Shown here: positions 22,836 through 23,440 of the stretch, in pieces
Layout of the letters: each line of letters starts with the position of its first letter
Position numbering within the stretch: position 1 is the first letter of the stretch
Source: Synergistes sp.
Lineage (GTDB): Bacteria; Synergistota; Synergistia; Synergistales; Synergistaceae
Length of the DNA stretch: 23,440 bases
Direction: 5' to 3'
Assembly: GCA_016288355.1 (NCBI GenBank)
Contig: JAEEYY010000108.1
Span: 1-23,440, forward strand
Position numbers and translations under genes: made by a program
The notes under the pieces: generated by a model
What the model was told of the DNA's origin: nothing
Databases searched by the model: none
What the model saw: only the letters and a program-made list of their open reading frames with translations

Positions 22836-23077
22836 GCCTGCATTGAAAGATCATCTTAAAAATATCTGTTTAACAGAGGTCCTTTTGGGTCCGGTTTACT
22901 ATTTTTGAGTATTTCTCTTCCGGCTGCAAAGACAAGAAACGGCAGTTTATTATGTTGCTTTAACAGAGCGCATGCAAAAAACATTTCGGGGCAGAGGCTT
23001 TTATGACCGTTCTGGCAGGGTCAAAAGAAAACGGATATCAGAAGCGATTTAAAGCGGGTGTTATCGATTGAACACGC
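22836..23077. other. Gene-free stretch between tRNA-Cys and the next gene
   Basis: No credible coding frame. It holds a hairpin with a 2-base bulge, CTTTTATGACC (22998-23008) with GGTCAAAAG (23019-23027), without a T-run. The octamer TTTAACAG occurs at 22869 and 22959, and also at 22796 before the terminator. No copy of the tRNA 3' end that would mark an attachment site was found. Confidence 0.5.
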
Positions 23078-23106
23078 TTGCCCGATCAAAAATTAATACT
23101 TATAAT
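23078..23106 (+). promoter_or_regulatory. Candidate promoter for the gene at 23161
   Basis: TTGCCC (23078-23083), a 17-base spacer and a perfect TATAAT (23101-23106), followed by AT-rich DNA. Transcription would start near 23113, giving an untranslated leader of roughly 48 bases before ATG 23161. Confidence 0.65.
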
Positions 23107-23160
23107 TTTTAATAACGTTATATTATTCATTGTCTTTTACAACCGAAAAGAGGTGAATCT

Positions 23161-23440
23161 ATGGAAAATTCCCGCGAAAACGGTTCTTTTAGGATATTTA
23201 TCAGACGCCACTATGCCGACGGTTCCGCAAAACTGGAGAAGTGCACCGTTTATCGCCTCGGACCGGAAGAAACCGACGACGCCGCGGCGCTTCACGATGA
23301 AGTTGCAAAAGGGGTTTCCCGGAAGATCTTTGCCGCCAGCGCATATAACGAGATAGAACGCTTTTTGGGGGAGGACGGTCTTGCCGTCGGTATACGCAGT
23401 TGTGATAAGCTGGTTGCTCTGCGCACCCTGAGGATGGAGC
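23161..23440 (+). CDS. Possible GNAT-like protein, N-terminal 93 codons, runs off window
   Basis: The ATG at 23161 has GAGGTG 5-6 bases upstream and the frame stays open to the window end. The fragment reads as an alpha/beta fold: a charged N-terminus, VYRLGPEETDDAAALHDEVAKGV as a strand-helix unit, EIERFLGEDGLAVGIRSCDKLVALRTLRME as helix, strand, turn, strand. A strand followed by a helix and then a GxxVG...KLVAxRTL pair is what the start of a GNAT acetyltransferase often looks like, but the acetyl-CoA loop lies outside the window, so the family call is tentative. The coding frame itself is well supported. Confidence 0.6.
   Translation, partial: MENSRENGSFRIFIRRHYADGSAKLEKCTVYRLGPEETDDAAALHDEVAKGVSRKIFAASAYNEIERFLGEDGLAVGIRSCDKLVALRTLRME

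Noticed and set aside
22688..23160. Integrated mobile element at tRNA-Cys
   Set aside because: No integrase, no second copy of the tRNA 3' end and a normal terminator right after the tRNA.
1..23440. CRISPR array, insertion sequence, rRNA or riboswitch
   Set aside because: No regularly spaced repeats, transposase motifs, rRNA stretches or recognisable riboswitch cores were seen anywhere in the window.

Overview
The window looks like chromosome from an anaerobic diderm bacterium, most plausibly a member of the Synergistota (Cloacibacillus/Synergistes type). This is an inference. It rests on moderate GC, heavy use of ATA for isoleucine, many TTG/GTG starts, a DUF3084 protein, a TolC-type outer membrane factor (so two membranes), and sodium-pump decarboxylation of a dicarboxylate. 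No marker gene fixes the taxon.

Left part (1-2680): a ClC-family anion transporter leaves the window on the minus strand. It is divergent from an unrecognised single-pass membrane protein. A LysR-type regulator follows on the minus strand, facing the next operon.

Central part (2824-13692): a long plus-strand operon for sodium-coupled, biotin-dependent malonate decarboxylase of the Malonomonas rubra type. The order is amidohydrolase, DctM-like permease, a 44-residue one-helix protein, madB (carboxybiotin decarboxylase/Na+ pump), birA, madA, madE (acyl carrier), madC and madD (carboxyltransferase), madH (acetate:ACP ligase), madK (prosthetic-group transferase), madF (biotin carrier), then a strong terminator. 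In the expected pathway, malonate is exchanged onto the acetyl-primed carrier MadE by MadA. MadC/MadD move its carboxyl group to biotin on MadF. MadB releases CO2 from carboxybiotin and pumps Na+ out. BirA, MadK and MadH install biotin, the phosphoribosyl-dephospho-CoA arm and the first acetyl group. Compared with the M. rubra layout as I remember it, B-A-E-C-D-H-K-F is kept and birA is inserted. The madL/madM importer and the madG (mdcB/citG-type) synthase are absent from the window; a lone DctM-like permease and a FluG-like amidohydrolase lead the operon instead. That amidohydrolase has Gly where the family normally has its last catalytic Asp.

Right-central part (13710-15777, minus): a GNAT acetyltransferase, an 85-residue zinc-ribbon protein, and a DUF3084 coiled-coil membrane protein preceded by an extended -10 promoter and possible leader reading frames.

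Right part (15837-22362, minus): a tightly coupled six-gene operon running response regulator, histidine kinase, TolC-like outer membrane factor, MacA-like adaptor, MacB-like ATPase, MacB/FtsX-like permease. This is a complete tripartite exporter encoded with its own two-component system.

End (22645-23440): a tRNA-Cys(GCA) gene with a near-consensus promoter and a downstream terminator, about 320 bases without a recognisable gene, then the start of a possible GNAT-like protein that runs off the window.
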